From an uncultured Actinomycetes bacterium (GTDB lineage: Bacteria; Actinomycetota; Actinomycetes; Nanopelagicales; Nanopelagicaceae), in the NCBI GenBank assembly GCA_903932705.1, contig CAIZHC010000053.1, positions 1 to 5,837 of the forward strand: a stretch of 5,837 nucleotides of DNA, given 5' to 3'. The notes under the pieces were generated by a model, which was given only the letters and a program-made list of their open reading frames with translations, ran no database searches and was not told the DNA's origin. The translations under genes were made by a program, and so were the position numbers. Position 1 is the stretch's first letter; each line of letters starts with the position of its first letter. Below, piece by piece: positions 5,171-5,837 of the stretch.

Positions 5171-5547
5171 TGGCTATCGGTGTAAAGGTTGTTAAAGGCT
5201 CGGCACAAAATGCCCGCCGTCGTCGCCACTTCCGTGTTCGTAAGCGTGTAAACGGCTCTGCCGAGCGTCCACGTCTTGTCGTATCACGTTCATCTCGTCA
5301 CCTTGTCGTCCAGATCGTTGACGACTCAATCGGTCAAACCTTGGTCTCTGCTTCAACCATGGAGAGCACGCTTCGTGAATCCAAGGATGATAAGAGCGCA
5401 AAGGCTCGTATCCTGGGTGCCGAAATCGCAAAGCGCGCAAAGGAAAAGGGTATTTCTACGGTGGTCTTTGATCGCGGCGGAAACAAATACACCGGACGCA
5501 TTGCAGCTCTTGCTGACTCTGCCCGCGAGAATGGATTGGACTTCTAA
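5170..5547 (+). CDS. rplR: 50S ribosomal protein L18
   Basis: L18 binds 5S rRNA with L5 and fixes it in the central protuberance. The 125-residue product has the basic N-terminal region, including [14 protein letters not shown] (16-29), the conserved [12 protein letters not shown] (33-44) and a C-terminal block with [28 protein letters not shown], which closely follows the family ending. The ATG is part of a TAATG joint with rplF. The nearest purine stretch is ACAGG at 5156-5160, 9 nt upstream, which is only a moderate ribosome-binding site, so coupling to rplF translation is likely. rpsE follows with the same one-base overlap. Confidence 0.98.
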   Translation: MAIGVKVVKGSAQNARRRRHFRVRKRVNGSAERPRLVVSRSSRHLVVQIVDDSIGQTLVSASTMESTLRESKDDKSAKARILGAEIAKRAKEKGISTVVFDRGGNKYTGRIAALADSARENGLDF

Positions 5548-5837
5548 TGGCTACTCCTCCAGTAAACGCTAATTCAAATGATCGCGCCCCAAAGGGCGGC
5601 AACGATCGTCGTGAGCGTCGCGGCCGTGACGGTGGACCTGAGAAAGAGAAGTCCCCGTACACAGAGCGCGTTGTCTTTATTAACCGCGTAGCAAAGGTTG
5701 TAAAGGGCGGACGTCGTTTCTCCTTCACAGCACTTGTTGTCGTTGGTGACCAAAAGGGCACAGTCGGAGTCGGATACGGCAAGGCTAAGGAAGTTCCTCA
5801 AGCTATTGCTAAGGCAGTGGAAGATGCGAAGAAGCAA
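5547..5837 (+). CDS. rpsE: 30S ribosomal protein S5, N-terminal part (3' end outside window)
   Basis: S5 sits on the 30S solvent side near the decoding centre; mutations in it affect fidelity and spectinomycin response. The 97 residues visible are open to the window edge. After a charged, low-complexity N-terminal stretch of about 36 residues rich in Asn, Arg, Gly and Asp, the S5 double-stranded-RNA-binding-like domain begins: [20 protein letters not shown] (41-60), ALVVVGD (62-68), and [20 protein letters not shown] (73-92). VKGGR (52-56) lies in the loop where spectinomycin-resistance changes map in E. coli and looks wild-type. The N-terminal extension is longer than in E. coli, as in other Actinobacteria. 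ATG 5547 overlaps the rplR TAA by one base. Only a weak GGA (5538-5540) precedes it, so coupled translation is likely. Confidence 0.97.
   Translation, partial: MATPPVNANSNDRAPKGGNDRRERRGRDGGPEKEKSPYTERVVFINRVAKVVKGGRRFSFTALVVVGDQKGTVGVGYGKAKEVPQAIAKAVEDAKKQ

Noticed and set aside
5456..5837. Overlapping minus-strand open frames opposite rplR and rpsE
   Set aside because: They run antisense to well-conserved genes and give compositionally odd products with no family resemblance.
1..5837. A novel cargo gene, defence system, mobile element or CRISPR array hidden in the cluster
   Set aside because: Every stretch over 111 nt is accounted for by a ribosomal protein gene in canonical order, and there are no spacer-repeat patterns, transposase motifs or inverted terminal repeats.

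Overview
This window is a continuous stretch of the bacterial S10-spc ribosomal protein gene cluster. All genes lie on the + strand, in this order: rplB (3' end only), rpsS, rplV, rpsC, rplP, rpmC, rpsQ, rplN, rplX, rplE, rpsN (zinc-binding type), rpsH, rplF, rplR and rpsE (5' part only). Coding sequence fills almost all of the window. No mobile element, CRISPR array, tRNA, rRNA or foreign cargo gene is visible.

The proteins point to an actinobacterium. S17 has the N-terminal block and the [11 protein letters not shown]...EILEKAK ending familiar from Actinobacteria. S8 begins [11 protein letters not shown]22 and S3 carry long Ala/Pro/Lys/Arg-rich C-terminal tails, and S14 is the short four-cysteine form. 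Base composition looks close to half G+C by eye, well below typical soil actinobacteria. This would fit a low-GC, possibly aquatic and streamlined lineage (for example the freshwater Nanopelagicales group), but that placement is inference only.

Layout: positions 1-2649 hold the end of the S10 part (L2, S19, L22, S3, L16, L29, S17). The spc part (L14, L24, L5, S14, S8, L6, L18, S5) starts at 2663, after only 13 nt and with no terminator or promoter between, so the two classical operons appear to be one transcription unit. Genes are packed to the point of overlap: TAATG joints occur at rpsC/rplP, rplP/rpmC, rplF/rplR and rplR/rpsE, a GTGA joint at rpmC/rpsQ, and an 8-nt overlap at rpsS/rplV. 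The only sizeable non-coding stretch is the 111-nt gap between rpsN and rpsH (4111-4221). It is flanked by a hairpin across the rpsN stop codon and ends in short helices that could mask the rpsH ribosome-binding site.

Together the genes supply proteins of both ribosomal subunits in one co-transcribed, probably translationally coupled block. I did not find a previously undescribed system here. The observations worth a second look are possible RNA structures at rpsN/rpsH, at the end of rpsH and at the rplX/rplE joint, and the lineage-specific protein tails.
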